A stretch of DNA of 64,000 nucleotides. It comes from Haloarcula halophila (GTDB lineage Archaea > Halobacteriota > Halobacteria > Halobacteriales > Haloarculaceae). The DNA lies in NCBI RefSeq assembly GCF_029278565.1, contig NZ_CP119559.1:2418001-2482000 (forward strand). Reading direction: 5' to 3'. Under the pieces are notes generated by a model. The model was given only the letters and a program-made list of their open reading frames with translations. It had not been told where the DNA came from and searched no databases. Shown here in pieces: positions 50,792 to 60,352 of this stretch (positions are counted from its first letter, which is position 1; the number at the start of each line of letters is the position of its first letter). A program made the translations under genes and the position numbers.

Positions 50792-50806
50792 ACCCGTCTG
50801 ACGGGT
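50792..50806. repeat. Hairpin ACCCGT-CTG-ACGGGT
   Basis: A 6-bp inverted repeat with a 3-base loop about 175 bases before the BCCT start. It may form a hairpin in a long 5' leader. Confidence 0.45.
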
Positions 50807-50982
50807 GCATGGATACTCGTCGCGCGGAACAGCGAGACGAACGAACCGAACTGCGGTGCGAGTCAGTATGGCACCGACACTCGTCGTTGATCCGGCTCAG
50901 CACCGTGACGTGACCGAACTGCGAACAACGACAATGACACGACACAGACGATTACAACGGCTACGGAAGATGGGGGTAACGC

Positions 50983-52737
50983 ATGTCAGAAAGTGACGAT
51001 ACTGCTGGGGAGATGTCGGATGGACTTCAGGTAGAGCTGTTCCATCCGGAATCGGACCGCGAACCCGGTGACACGAACATCCAGGCGCTCGGGTTCGACA
51101 TCCACCCGATCGTCTTCCCGGTTGCTCTGGTGATCATCGCGTTGTTCATCGCGGTGACTGTCCTGCTCGGGGATACCGCCTCGTCGGCGTACACCTGGCT
51201 GTTCAACTTCATCGGGGACACGTTCGGCTGGTTCTACTTGCTGGCGGTGAACGTCTTCATCGCCGTATTGCTGTTCTTCGCGTTCAGCAAGTACGGGAAG
51301 ATCAAGATCGGTGGCGTCGAAGCCGAGAAGGAGTTCAGCGACTTCTCGTGGATGGCGATGCTGTTCAGTGCCGGGATGGGGATCGGCCTCATGTTCTTCA
51401 GCGTCTCCGAGCCGCTGTACTACTTCCAGAACGTTCCGAGCTTCTTCGGCGCGGAGGCGGGAACCGGCGCGGCGGCCTCCGCGGCGATGGCACAGACGTT
51501 CTTCCACTGGGGCTTTCACCCGTGGGCGGTGTACGGACTCGTCGGCCTCGGGCTGGCGTTCTTCTCGTTCAACCGCGGGTTGCCGCTGACGTTCCGGTCG
51601 ATCTTCTGGCCCCTGCTCGGCGAGCGGATCTACGGCTGGCCCGGACACATCATCGATCTCGTGACGGTGTTCGCGACGCTGTTCGGCCTGTCGACGTCGC
51701 TCGGTCTGGGCGTCGCACAGGTCAACACCGGCCTCTCGTACGTGGGCGGTGACATGCTCGGCCTCGTCAGCATTCCGACGGGGACCTGGCCACAGGTCGC
51801 CCTCATCGCCGGGATCACCCTGATCGCCACGATGTCGGTCGCGGCCGGCCTCGACGGCGGCGTCAAGCGACTCAGCACCATCAACCTCTACCTGATGTTC
51901 GCGCTGCTCGGCTTCCTCCTCATCGTCGGACCCACGGTGTACATCCTGGGGTCCTGGGTCGAGGGGCTGGGCGCGTACTTCGGGAACATCCTCGCGCTGG
52001 GCTTCTTCACTGGCACGCTCGGACCGGCCGAGAACGGGACGGTGACGGCCTGGACGGTGTTCTACTGGGGCTGGTGGATCGCGTGGTCGCCGTTCGTCGG
52101 GATGTTCATCGCGCGCATCTCGAAGGGCCGTTCGGTCCGTGAGTTCGTCCTAGGCGTGCTGTTCCTGCCCGCGCTGTTCTCGACGCTGTGGCTGTCGGTG
52201 TTCGGCGGGAGCGCGCTGTTCAACTCCTTGCAGGGCAACGGTGCGGCGCTCGCGACCTACAACGAACTCGGCCAGACCGTCGCGATGTTCGCCATGCTCG
52301 AACAGTTCCCGCTGGGAGCCGTTTCGGGCCTGCTCGCGACGCTGCTGGTCATCACCTTCTTCGTCACGTCCTCTGACTCCGGGTCGCTGGTCATCGACCA
52401 CCTGACCTCCGGCGGGAAACACGACGTGCCGAGGGTCCAGCGGATCTTCTGGGCACTGGTCGAGGGGCTGGTCGCCTCGATCCTGCTCATCGGTGGCGGC
52501 CTGACGGCGCTGCAGACGGCCGCTATCACGACCGGACTGCCGTTCGCGGTCATCCTGTGTCTGATGTGTTACACGGTGTATCTGGGGCTCAGCAACGAGT
52601 ACCAGATCCTCGAATCCGAGGAGTTCGCCGAGACGATACAGGACCTCACCGAAGAGAGCGACGTCGACATCACGACGGCCGGCGACGCGACGGTAACGGA
52701 CGTTTCGGACAGAGACGAGACGCCGAGCGGCGACTGA
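50983..52737 (+). CDS. BCCT-family betaine carrier 1
   Basis: 584 residues with about 12 hydrophobic segments and acidic tails at both ends. The glycine-rich segment AGMGIGLMFFSVSEPLYYF corresponds to the substrate site helix of BetP-type carriers, and the Trp box is WTVFYWGWWIAWSPFVGMF. The GIGLMFF form resembles sodium-coupled betaine carriers rather than CaiT-type exchangers. It would import glycine betaine for osmoprotection and for the demethylation pathway nearby. No regulatory C-terminal domain beyond about 40 acidic residues is seen. Confidence 0.88.
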   Translation: MSESDDTAGEMSDGLQVELFHPESDREPGDTNIQALGFDIHPIVFPVALVIIALFIAVTVLLGDTASSAYTWLFNFIGDTFGWFYLLAVNVFIAVLLFFAFSKYGKIKIGGVEAEKEFSDFSWMAMLFSAGMGIGLMFFSVSEPLYYFQNVPSFFGAEAGTGAAASAAMAQTFFHWGFHPWAVYGLVGLGLAFFSFNRGLPLTFRSIFWPLLGERIYGWPGHIIDLVTVFATLFGLSTSLGLGVAQVNTGLSYVGGDMLGLVSIPTGTWPQVALIAGITLIATMSVAAGLDGGVKRLSTINLYLMFALLGFLLIVGPTVYILGSWVEGLGAYFGNILALGFFTGTLGPAENGTVTAWTVFYWGWWIAWSPFVGMFIARISKGRSVREFVLGVLFLPALFSTLWLSVFGGSALFNSLQGNGAALATYNELGQTVAMFAMLEQFPLGAVSGLLATLLVITFFVTSSDSGSLVIDHLTSGGKHDVPRVQRIFWALVEGLVASILLIGGGLTALQTAAITTGLPFAVILCLMCYTVYLGLSNEYQILESEEFAETIQDLTEESDVDITTAGDATVTDVSDRDETPSGD

Positions 52738-52794
52738 ACGGCGGTCGTCTCGTTTTCCCGCTCTCTCCTTTGCCCGACAGCCGCGGCTGTCCCC

Positions 52795-53400
52795 TCAACG
52801 CTGACGTTCGGTTTCGACGGTCCGGTCGGTGTGGAGCCACACCCGTGCCGAACCGCCGATGCCGAACGCCGCGAGCCCGAACCAGACTACCGCGCTCCAC
52901 GGGAGCGGCAACAGTATCCAGCTGACCGCACTGAGTGTAGCCCCGACGAGGAGGCCGTACTGCGGGCGGCGTTCGCGCTGGATGTCGGTCAGCAGGGTCC
53001 CGAGGACGAGGAAGCCAAAGCCGCTGAGCACCAGGATCGCGATCCCGATACCGATGATACCGGCCTGCACCAGACGCCCACCGCCGATCCCGATCCGGAC
53101 GACCTGGTTGACGCCGTAGAGACCCAACAGCAGGACGACGGCGTACGACATCGCTCCGTAGAGGACGGCACGGACCGGTTCGTCGTACAGTGTGTCGACT
53201 GCCTCGTCGACCCGTCCGGGGGAGCGAACGAGGACGAGCCACCCGGCCGCGAGGACGAGCAGGAACGACACCACCCCCTGGAGGAGTCCGGACGCGTCGG
53301 TGAGGATACTCGGGTCCATCTGTCCCGGGACGAACGTCCCGACTGCACCGTTGCCCCCCGACGCCGTCACGACGACTCGAACAGCGGTCCCGACTGCCAT
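52795..53400 (-). CDS. Polytopic membrane protein of unknown function
   Basis: 201 residues with about five hydrophobic segments (LLQGVVSFLLVLAAGWLVLV, VLYGAMSYAVVLLLGLYGVN, GIIGIGIAILVLSGFGFLVL). The protein resembles haloarchaeal membrane proteins of the bactofilin-neighbour type, but I cannot assign a family. A short acidic loop (RVDEAVDTLYDEPVRAVLYG) separates the first two spans. It is transcribed toward the BCCT gene. Function unknown. Confidence 0.7.
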   Translation of the reverse strand: MAVGTAVRVVVTASGGNGAVGTFVPGQMDPSILTDASGLLQGVVSFLLVLAAGWLVLVRSPGRVDEAVDTLYDEPVRAVLYGAMSYAVVLLLGLYGVNQVVRIGIGGGRLVQAGIIGIGIAILVLSGFGFLVLGTLLTDIQRERRPQYGLLVGATLSAVSWILLPLPWSAVVWFGLAAFGIGGSARVWLHTDRTVETERQR

Positions 53401-53489
53401 GGCACCACGTTCCGAGAGGCGGCGGGAAAACCTGTCGCCTACGCCCCGTGAGTGTCCGCGTCCGACAAGCGCACCCAGGGCTTATACAG

Positions 53490-53930
53490 ATGGAACGCCT
53501 GAAACTGTCCGTGACTGGCCGACTCCGCACGCTCTTCTCGAAACTCCGCTGGATCGCGGAACGGGTCGCCGCGCCGCTCCGTACCGGCGACGGGCCGAAC
53601 AAGTTCCGACTGTCGAGCGTGGACACGGCGACGACCACGTACGACGGGGACATCGGCTGGGCGAGTCGGCCGCCGGCGACCGTTCGCTGTCCCCAGTGTG
53701 ACGCCGAGATCTTCCAGCACAACGCCCGGGACGATCTCGACTGTCCCCGCTGTGTCGGGGAGTTCGATCCCGAGGCGTTCGGCGACCTGGAGCTGTTGCA
53801 CCTCACGTGTCCGGTCTGTCGCGGGCGCATGGAACACGGCCAGCGCCACCCCGGCAGCTTCGACATCCCCGAGTGGGCGACCTGCACGAGCTGTCGGTAC
53901 CACTGGGAGTTCGAACACTCCTACGACTAG
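53490..53930 (+). CDS. Zinc-ribbon hypothetical protein
   Basis: 146 residues from ATG at 53490. Four CxxC pairs: CPQC and CPRC, then CPVC and CTSC, which could bind two zinc ions. The N-terminus is basic and helix-rich (LSVTGRLRTLFSKLRWIAER). It overlaps no neighbour and is divergent from the membrane-protein gene. No catalytic motif is seen. It may bind nucleic acid, but this is unproven. Confidence 0.7.
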   Translation: MERLKLSVTGRLRTLFSKLRWIAERVAAPLRTGDGPNKFRLSSVDTATTTYDGDIGWASRPPATVRCPQCDAEIFQHNARDDLDCPRCVGEFDPEAFGDLELLHLTCPVCRGRMEHGQRHPGSFDIPEWATCTSCRYHWEFEHSYD

Positions 53931-53939
53931 TCGGCGCGC

Positions 53940-54164
53940 TCAGTAGAACTCCCACTCGTCGTCGTCGCCCCCGCGGCTGACGCCGTCCTCCTGCTCGGTC
54001 TCCTCCGTCTCGTCGGGCCAGCGGATCCCGTCGCCACTGAGGCTCTTGTACGCGAAGCTCCCGAGAGCGACCAGCATCAACAGGAGGACGAAGGCGCCAG
54101 CGGCGGCTGCCACCTGACTGACCGATTCGAGGATCCCCGAGCCGACCTGCATCTGGAGCAGCAT
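53940..54164 (-). CDS. Small single-span membrane protein
   Basis: 74 residues from ATG at 54164. One hydrophobic helix (VAAAAGAFVLLLMLVALGSF) is followed by a polar, acidic tail (TEETEQEDGVSRGGDDDEWE). The protein looks like a minor membrane-anchored component of unknown role. The start is 25 bases downstream of the FolC-FolP stop (54190) on the same strand, so it could share that transcript. Confidence 0.6.
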   Translation of the reverse strand: MLLQMQVGSGILESVSQVAAAAGAFVLLLMLVALGSFAYKSLSGDGIRWPDETEETEQEDGVSRGGDDDEWEFY

Positions 54165-54189
54165 ACTGGCTGTCGGTGCTGGACCGGTA

Positions 54190-56610
54190 TCAGTGTTTTC
54201 GGCGGCTGTCGGCGGGCCCGCCCGACCCGGCGGTCGCTGAGACGGTGTCAAGCACCGCGGCGTTTGCCGCGACGTCGTGGACGCGGACCACGTCCGCTCC
54301 GCGTTCGGCTGCCAGCGCCGTCGCCGTCAGCGTCGGGACGAGGCGGTCGTCGGTCGCTCCCTTGACGTCCGCGAACATCGACTTGCGGGAGTGGCCGATC
54401 ATGACGGGACAGCCCAGCGCCCGGAACTCCCGCAGACGGTCCAGCAGTTCGAACGACTCGGCGGCGTCCTTGCCGAACCCACAGCCGGGGTCGACGAGGA
54501 TACGCTCGCGGTCGATACCGGCCTGCTCGGCGAGCAGGACCCGCTCGGTCAACTCCCGGAGGACCGACTCGACGACGTCGTCGTAGTCGGCCGAGCGGTC
54601 GGGGTCGACCGGAGCGGCGAGGCTGTGCATCAGGACCAGGCCGGCGTCGTGGTCGGCGACGACGAAGCGCATCTCCGGGTCGTCGAGCCCGGAGACGTCG
54701 TTGACGATGTCCGCGCCCGCCGACAGCGCCGCGTCGGCGACGGCGGCCTTGCGCGTGTCGACCGAAATGGGGGCGTCCAGGTCCGCGAGCGCCTCGACGA
54801 CGGGGACGACGCGAGCGATCTCCTCCTCGACGGGGACCGGGTCCGCCCCGGGTCGGGTACTCTCGCCGCCCACGTCGACGATGTCCGCGCCGTTTGCGAC
54901 CATCTCCCGGGCGCGTTCGACGGCGGCCCGCTCGGTGTCGTACTCGCCGCCGTCGTGGAAACTGTCCGGTGTGACGTTCAGGATGCCCATCACGGCCGTT
55001 TCCGAGCCGTCGACCGGCCAGTCGTCGGGGGGGCCGTCGAGCGCCTGAGAGAGCTTCCGCCCGACGCTGGCGAGGCCGTGTCCCTCGCTCGGAGCCCCAT
55101 CTGCGAACGCCTGGAGCTGTGAGACGGTCCCCGACAGCGCGGTCGAGACGACGTGTTCGGGCTGTCCGGCGTCGGTACTGACGCTCTCGCCGCCCAGCGA
55201 CTGGAGCCCCTCGGTGACCCGGTCGGCCTGCGTGGTCCGGAGGTGGGTCGCCAGGTGTCGCTGGGAGATCTCGGCGGCTGCCCCGTCCTCGAACGCCGCA
55301 CGGGGGAGGACGGCGTCGTCGGACTGGACGTGTCGCTCTTTGGGGACAACGAGGCGGGTCCAGCGCTCGCGGGCCTCCGCGACGGCGTACAGCGATCCGG
55401 TCACGAGCACGAAGTCGTCGGGACCGGCCGCCGCGATCGCGCGCTCGGTGGCCTCCGGGACGGAGTCGATCCGGCGGACCGTGTCGGCCTGGCCGTCGAA
55501 GACGTCCGCGAGCGTCTCGATGGATTCCGCACGGTCGACGTCCGGCCGGCTCACGTAGGCGGTGTCGACCCGCGGGAGCGCCGCGACCATCCGGTCGTGA
55601 TCCTTGTCGGCCATCGCGCCGAAGACGACGTGTAGGTCCGCGTAGTCGTAGCGGGCCAGCAGGTGCTCCACGGTCGCCATCGCGCCGGGGTTGTGTGAGC
55701 CGTCGAGGACGATCATCGGCTCGGTCGACCGGATCTCGAACCGCCCGGGCCAGGTCGCGCTTCGGAGGCCCCCTGCGACGGTCTCGGGGTCGACGTCGGC
55801 GACCTGCCGGGCGAGCGTCGCGGCCACCCCCGCGTTGCTCGCCTGATGCTGACCCAACAGTTTGAGGTTGGTCTCCGTGGACCAGTCGGGGCCGGTGATC
55901 GAGACGTTGTTCTCGACGGCACAGCGCATCCCCGTCTCGACGGCCACGACGTCGGCGTCGGTCGCACCGACGGTCACGGTGTCGGCGACGGAACGGATCG
56001 CGTCCAGCGCCTCGCCCTCGGCCCCCGTGACCAGCGGGTTCGACTCCGGGGCGACCTGGGCCTTGTCGCGGGCGATCTCGGCGACGGTGTCGCCCAGCAG
56101 GTCCGTGTGTTCGAGACTGACCGACGTGACGGCGCTGGCAACCGGATCGACGGCGCTGGTCGCGTCGTAGCGTCCGCCGATGCCGACCTCCAGGACCGCG
56201 ACGTCGACGTCCTCGTCCCCGAAGTGGGCGATCGCCAGCGCGGTCAACACTTCGAAGTGGGTCGGCAGGTCGTCGTCGGCGTCTAATCGCTCGATGCACG
56301 GATCGATTCGTTCGACGAGGTCGACGACGCTCGATTTCGGGATCGGTCGGCCGTTGACGGTGATCTGCTCGCGAAAATCGGTGAGACTCGGAGACGTGAA
56401 CAGCCCGACGTCGAGGCCCGCGTGCCGGAGGACGCTCTCGAGCATGCACGCGGTGCTGCCTTTGCCGTTGGAACCGGCGACCTGCACGAAGTCGGGGCCA
56501 CGCTGTGGGTCGCCGAGGTGCGCGAGCATCCGCGCCGTCGTCTCGGTCCCGAGTTTCGGCCGCCGACGCTGTAGCGACTGCAGGTAGTCGGCCGCTTCGT
56601 GGTACTCCAT
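54190..56610 (-). CDS. folCP: FolC-FolP fusion (folylpolyglutamate/dihydrofolate synthase + dihydropteroate synthase)
   Basis: 806 residues from ATG at 56610. The N-terminal domain (about 1-430) is FolC with P-loop VAGSNGKGSTACML (46-52) and HTDLLGDTVAEIARDKAQV. The C-terminal domain (about 540-790) is dihydropteroate synthase: VMGILNVTPDSFHDGG, ESTRPGADPVPVEEEIARVV, NDVSGLDDPEM and a GHSRKSM motif. The fused bifunctional enzyme is known in haloarchaea, which use folate coenzymes, and supplies THF for the one-carbon island. A stop TGA lies at 54190-54192. Confidence 0.92.
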   Translation of the reverse strand: MEYHEAADYLQSLQRRRPKLGTETTARMLAHLGDPQRGPDFVQVAGSNGKGSTACMLESVLRHAGLDVGLFTSPSLTDFREQITVNGRPIPKSSVVDLVERIDPCIERLDADDDLPTHFEVLTALAIAHFGDEDVDVAVLEVGIGGRYDATSAVDPVASAVTSVSLEHTDLLGDTVAEIARDKAQVAPESNPLVTGAEGEALDAIRSVADTVTVGATDADVVAVETGMRCAVENNVSITGPDWSTETNLKLLGQHQASNAGVAATLARQVADVDPETVAGGLRSATWPGRFEIRSTEPMIVLDGSHNPGAMATVEHLLARYDYADLHVVFGAMADKDHDRMVAALPRVDTAYVSRPDVDRAESIETLADVFDGQADTVRRIDSVPEATERAIAAAGPDDFVLVTGSLYAVAEARERWTRLVVPKERHVQSDDAVLPRAAFEDGAAAEISQRHLATHLRTTQADRVTEGLQSLGGESVSTDAGQPEHVVSTALSGTVSQLQAFADGAPSEGHGLASVGRKLSQALDGPPDDWPVDGSETAVMGILNVTPDSFHDGGEYDTERAAVERAREMVANGADIVDVGGESTRPGADPVPVEEEIARVVPVVEALADLDAPISVDTRKAAVADAALSAGADIVNDVSGLDDPEMRFVVADHDAGLVLMHSLAAPVDPDRSADYDDVVESVLRELTERVLLAEQAGIDRERILVDPGCGFGKDAAESFELLDRLREFRALGCPVMIGHSRKSMFADVKGATDDRLVPTLTATALAAERGADVVRVHDVAANAAVLDTVSATAGSGGPADSRRKH

Positions 56611-56706
56611 AGCACATATCGTCGGCGGTGGCCTGATTAACCTATCGCCGTCGGGGATTCGGACCGGAACGCGCGATTTAAGCCCGCGTCCCGTAACATA
56701 TCGTGT

Positions 56707-57894
56707 ATGCCTGCCGATGCATCGCGCGCCTCGGGGGAGCCGTACGTCACGTCCTTCGAGGCGACGGTCGACTCGGTCGACGGTCGCACGGTCACGCTCG
56801 AACACACCTACTTCTACGCCGAGGGCGGCGGCCAACCCGCCGACCGGGGAACCCTCGACGGCGTCGACGTCGCCGACGTCCAGTCTCTGGACGGCGAGAC
56901 AGTCCATACCCTCGCGTCGGCCCCCGACTTCGCGGCCGGCGACACCGTCACGGGGGCCATCGACGAGTCTTTCCGGACCTACAGTATGCGGGCACACACC
57001 GCCAGCCACATCGTCTACGGTGCCGGTCGGCGGCTGTTCGACGGGCACGGCTACGGCGGCTTCGACATCGGCGAGGAGACGGTCCGGCTCGACTTCGAGA
57101 CGGCGGCAAGCGCCGAGAGGGTCGACCCGCTGACCGTCCAGGAGATGGTCAACGAGGTGGTCTGGGAGGACCGCGCCGTCGACTGGTACGAGATGGGCGT
57201 CGAGGCGGCCCGCGACCACGAGGACATCGTCTTCAACCTCGGTGATACGACGCCGACCGAGAGCGTCCGGATCGTCGAGATAGCGGACTGGGATATCTCG
57301 GCCTGTGGGGGGACACACGTGGCCTCGACCGTCGAGGTCGGTCCCATCAAGGTTCTCGACGTCTCCAACCCCGGCGCGGACCTGGTCCGGGTCGAGTACG
57401 CCGTCGGCCCGGCGGCGATCGAACGGCAGGTCGCGGAGACACGCAGCGCGCGCCGCGGGGCGGACGCACTGGACACGAGCGTCGAGGGACTCGGCGAGCG
57501 GGCCGAGGGGCTGCTCGACGAGAAGAAGGCGCTCCAGGAAGAGTGTGCCCGGCTCCGCGGGGACCTGCTGGACGCACGGCTGTCGGCGCTCGCGAGCGAG
57601 ACGCACACGCGCGACGGGCGGGAGTGGCTCGTCGGCACCGTCGAGGGCGTCGACTCCAACGCCGTCGCCGATCACCTCAGAACACGCGACGGGGCGGCCG
57701 ATGTCGTCGTCCTGACCGGCACCGACGGCGCGACGTTCGTGGTCGTCGGCACCGACGGCGAGACGGACGCCAACGACGTGATCGGCGAGATCACCGACGA
57801 GTTCGGCGGTGGGGGTGGCGGTCAGCCGACGCTCGCACAGGGCGGCGGTCTCTCGGCGGAGCCCGAGGCGGTCGTCGACTACCTCACCGACTGA
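56707..57894 (+). CDS. Alanyl-tRNA editing protein (AlaX-type, DHHA1 C-terminus)
   Basis: 395 residues. The editing domain has zinc ligands HTASH (His97, His101) and CGGTH (Cys200, His204), which remove mischarged Ser or Gly from tRNA-Ala. The C-terminal part (about 290-395), with GGGGGGQPTLAQGGG, is the DHHA1-like tail of AlaX-L or AlaRS. It lacks the AlaRS aminoacylation domain, so it is a free-standing editor. Divergent from the FolC-FolP gene (97-base gap). Likely a housekeeping gene within the island. Confidence 0.9.
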   Translation: MPADASRASGEPYVTSFEATVDSVDGRTVTLEHTYFYAEGGGQPADRGTLDGVDVADVQSLDGETVHTLASAPDFAAGDTVTGAIDESFRTYSMRAHTASHIVYGAGRRLFDGHGYGGFDIGEETVRLDFETAASAERVDPLTVQEMVNEVVWEDRAVDWYEMGVEAARDHEDIVFNLGDTTPTESVRIVEIADWDISACGGTHVASTVEVGPIKVLDVSNPGADLVRVEYAVGPAAIERQVAETRSARRGADALDTSVEGLGERAEGLLDEKKALQEECARLRGDLLDARLSALASETHTRDGREWLVGTVEGVDSNAVADHLRTRDGAADVVVLTGTDGATFVVVGTDGETDANDVIGEITDEFGGGGGGQPTLAQGGGLSAEPEAVVDYLTD

Positions 57895-58036
57895 GTCGGT
57901 TCGGGAAACTCGTCACGACAGCGAACCGACGGGATGGGAGTATCGGTGTCGTCCGACGCCGAAGAGAACACATCGTATCCGGCTTCTATCAGCTATACGA
58001 ACTTTCATACGCCGGTACAGGGAACCCAATGACGAG

Positions 58037-59764
58037 ATGTCATCAGAGGACGAGTCACAGGAGCCGATCCCGACCGACTACGATATCGCACAGTCGACAG
58101 ACATGGAACCGATCTGGGAACTCGTCGAGCCCTGGGGGCTCGGCCTCGACGACCTCCAGTACTTCGGGGAGTACACAGCCAAGGTCAAACACCACGCCAT
58201 CGAGCGCCTGCGGGACCAGGCCGAGGACCGCGAGCAGAACCTCGTCCTCGTGACCGGGATGACGCCGACGCCGAAAGGCGAGGGCAAGACGGTGACGACG
58301 GTCGGCCTCGGGCAGACGCTCAACCACCTCGGCGAGGAGGCGATGATCGCCATCCGCGAACCCTCGCTGGGGCCGGTGTTCGGGGTAAAGGGCGGTGCGG
58401 CCGGCGGCGGCCGCTCGCAGGTACTGCCGATGGAGGACATCAACCTCCACTTCACCGGCGACCTCCACGCACTGACGGCGGCACACAACCTCATCGCGGC
58501 GATGCTCGACGCCCGCCTCTCCCAGGGTAACGACCTCGACATCAACATCAACGACGTGGCCTGGCAGCGTGCGCTCGACATGAACGACCGCGCGCTCCGC
58601 CAGACCGTCGTCGGCCTGGGTGGCGAGACCGGTGGGACCCCCCGCGAGGACGGGTTCAAACTGACCGCGGCCTCGGAACTGATGGCCGCGCTCTGTCTGG
58701 CCGAGGACCTCGGCGACCTCAAGGAACGGGTCTCCCGCATCATCGTCGCCTACGGCGAGGACGGCGAGCCCATCACGGTCGACGACATCGAGGCGACCGG
58801 GCCGGCGACGATGCTCCTTCGGGACGCCATCAAGCCCAACGTCGTCCAGACGATCGAGGGAACGCCCGCGTTCGTCCACGGCGGTCCCTTCGCCAACATC
58901 GCCCACGGGACGAACTCGCTCATCGCGGACAAGGCCGCCTTCGGCATGGGCGACTACCTCGTCACCGAGGCCGGCTTCGGCTCCGACCTGGGTGCCGAGA
59001 AGTTCATGAACATCGTCTGCCGGCTGGGCGATATGACGCCCAACGCAGTCGTGCTGGTCTCCTCGGTCCGTGCACTGCAGTACCACGGGCTCGACCAGTG
59101 GCCGGTCGACTTCGACGAGATCGACGAGTCCGGCATCGACGCGCTCGAACGCGGCTTCGAGAACCTCGATCGCCACGTCTCGAACCTCCAGAAGTTCGGC
59201 GTGCCGGTCGTCGTCGCCCTCAATCGCTTCCCCGACGACACCGAGGAGGAAGTCCAGGCGGTGCTGGACCACTGCCAGGAGGACCTCGGCGTCAGAGCGG
59301 CCGAGTCGGAGGTCTTCGAGAAGGGCAGCGAGGGCGGTGTCGACCTCGGCGAGCACGTCATCGACGCCGTCGACGAGAGCGACGAGGACGAGTTCCGCTA
59401 CCTCTACGACGAGGAGGCTCCCATCGAGGAGAAGATCGAGACCGTCGCCACCGAGATCTACGGCGCCGACGGCGTGAAGTTCACCGGCAGCGCGCTCGAC
59501 GACATCGAGCGCATGGAGGAACTGGGCTTCGGTGACGTCCCCGTCTGCATGTCGAAGACGTTCCACTCGTTCAGCGACGACGCCAGCAAGAAGGGCGCGC
59601 CGGAGGGGTGGGAACTGGAGATCAGCGAGGTGTACCCATCGGCCGGTGCCGGCTTCATCGTCGCACTGACTGCCGACGCGCTGACGATGCCGGGCCTCCC
59701 CCAGCGGCCCGCCGCCGCGGACATGGACATCGACGAGGACGGCAACATCTCCGGGCTGTTCTGA
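58037..59764 (+). CDS. fhs: Formate-tetrahydrofolate ligase
   Basis: 575 residues from ATG at 58037. P-loop TPTPKGEGKT (77-86) and the family segments FGVKGGAAGGGRSQVLPMED, FTGDLHALTAAHNLIAAMLD and GFGSDLGAEKFMNI. It forms 10-formyl-THF from formate, ATP and THF, or, when run backwards, makes ATP and formate from formyl-THF. In the context of betaine demethylation it would drain excess formyl-THF or recapture formate from formaldehyde. Length (about 560-580 usual) and motifs are intact. Confidence 0.92.
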   Translation: MSSEDESQEPIPTDYDIAQSTDMEPIWELVEPWGLGLDDLQYFGEYTAKVKHHAIERLRDQAEDREQNLVLVTGMTPTPKGEGKTVTTVGLGQTLNHLGEEAMIAIREPSLGPVFGVKGGAAGGGRSQVLPMEDINLHFTGDLHALTAAHNLIAAMLDARLSQGNDLDININDVAWQRALDMNDRALRQTVVGLGGETGGTPREDGFKLTAASELMAALCLAEDLGDLKERVSRIIVAYGEDGEPITVDDIEATGPATMLLRDAIKPNVVQTIEGTPAFVHGGPFANIAHGTNSLIADKAAFGMGDYLVTEAGFGSDLGAEKFMNIVCRLGDMTPNAVVLVSSVRALQYHGLDQWPVDFDEIDESGIDALERGFENLDRHVSNLQKFGVPVVVALNRFPDDTEEEVQAVLDHCQEDLGVRAAESEVFEKGSEGGVDLGEHVIDAVDESDEDEFRYLYDEEAPIEEKIETVATEIYGADGVKFTGSALDDIERMEELGFGDVPVCMSKTFHSFSDDASKKGAPEGWELEISEVYPSAGAGFIVALTADALTMPGLPQRPAAADMDIDEDGNISGLF

Positions 59765-59839
59765 GCGGACTCCCCGCGAACCGCTATCCTCGGGGTCGAG
59801 TTCGATAACAGCGATAGAAGTGTGATTTTTTCCGGTCCG

Positions 59840-60220
59840 CTACTCCGTCGTCGCGATGGCCTCGATCTCGACGGCAGCACCTTTCGGCACCGCGCCGGCG
59901 CCGACGGCGCTCCGGGCGGGTGGCTCGTCCTCGAAGAACTCGCCGTAGGCCTCGTTGAACGCGTCGAAGTCGTCGATGTCGTCGAGGAAGACGGTCGTCT
60001 TGAGTACGTCGTCGAGCGAGCAGTCCTCGGCCGCCAGGATCGCCTCGACGTTGCGCAGACACTGTCTGGTCTGTTCGGCGACGGACTCGTCGTCGAGCAG
60101 TTCGCCGTCGGTCGTCAGTGGGAGCTGTCCGGCCGTGATGAGCAGGTCACCGTTCGTCGTCGCCTGACTGTAGGCGCCGACCGCTGCCGGTGCGTCGTCG
60201 GTACTGATGGTTCGTTTCAC
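59840..60220 (-). CDS. RidA/YjgF-family enamine/imine deaminase
   Basis: 126 residues from GTG at 60220 (MKRTISTDDAPAAVGAYSQA). Core motifs: GAYSQAT, LLITAGQLPL, DDVLKTTVFLDDIDDFDAFN and PPARSAVGAGAVPKGA. RidA destroys 2-aminoacrylate and related enamines released by serine/threonine dehydratases, so it fits the ammonia-lyase in the same island. A TATA-like TTTATG lies about 27-30 bases upstream of the GTG; the ATG at 60247 overlaps this promoter and is less likely. Confidence 0.85.
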   Translation of the reverse strand: MKRTISTDDAPAAVGAYSQATTNGDLLITAGQLPLTTDGELLDDESVAEQTRQCLRNVEAILAAEDCSLDDVLKTTVFLDDIDDFDAFNEAYGEFFEDEPPARSAVGAGAVPKGAAVEIEAIATTE

Positions 60221-60352
60221 GGGAACGGCTACCTCGCCGGCTGACATAAATCCCGGTCGCGTCGGCGGGCCAGCACACATCCACTCGGAAGTCCGACCAG
60301 TTGTGCGAGGCGGCCGGTACTCTCACAGGAGAGGCCGTGCCTCCCCCGGCGG

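Larger units (their letters stand above)
50579..50982. other. Gene-free region upstream of the first BCCT gene
   Basis: No gene is accepted in this 404-base region. It holds AT-rich stretches near 50643-50660, a 14-base dyad AATAAA-GT-TTTATT at 50719-50732, and a hairpin ACCCGT-CTG-ACGGGT at 50792-50806. A long leader or regulatory region for the carrier gene is likely. Confidence 0.5.

Noticed and set aside
50805-50996. 63-codon frame running into the BCCT start
   Set aside because: Arg/Thr-rich and overlapping the carrier start; more likely part of its 5' leader.
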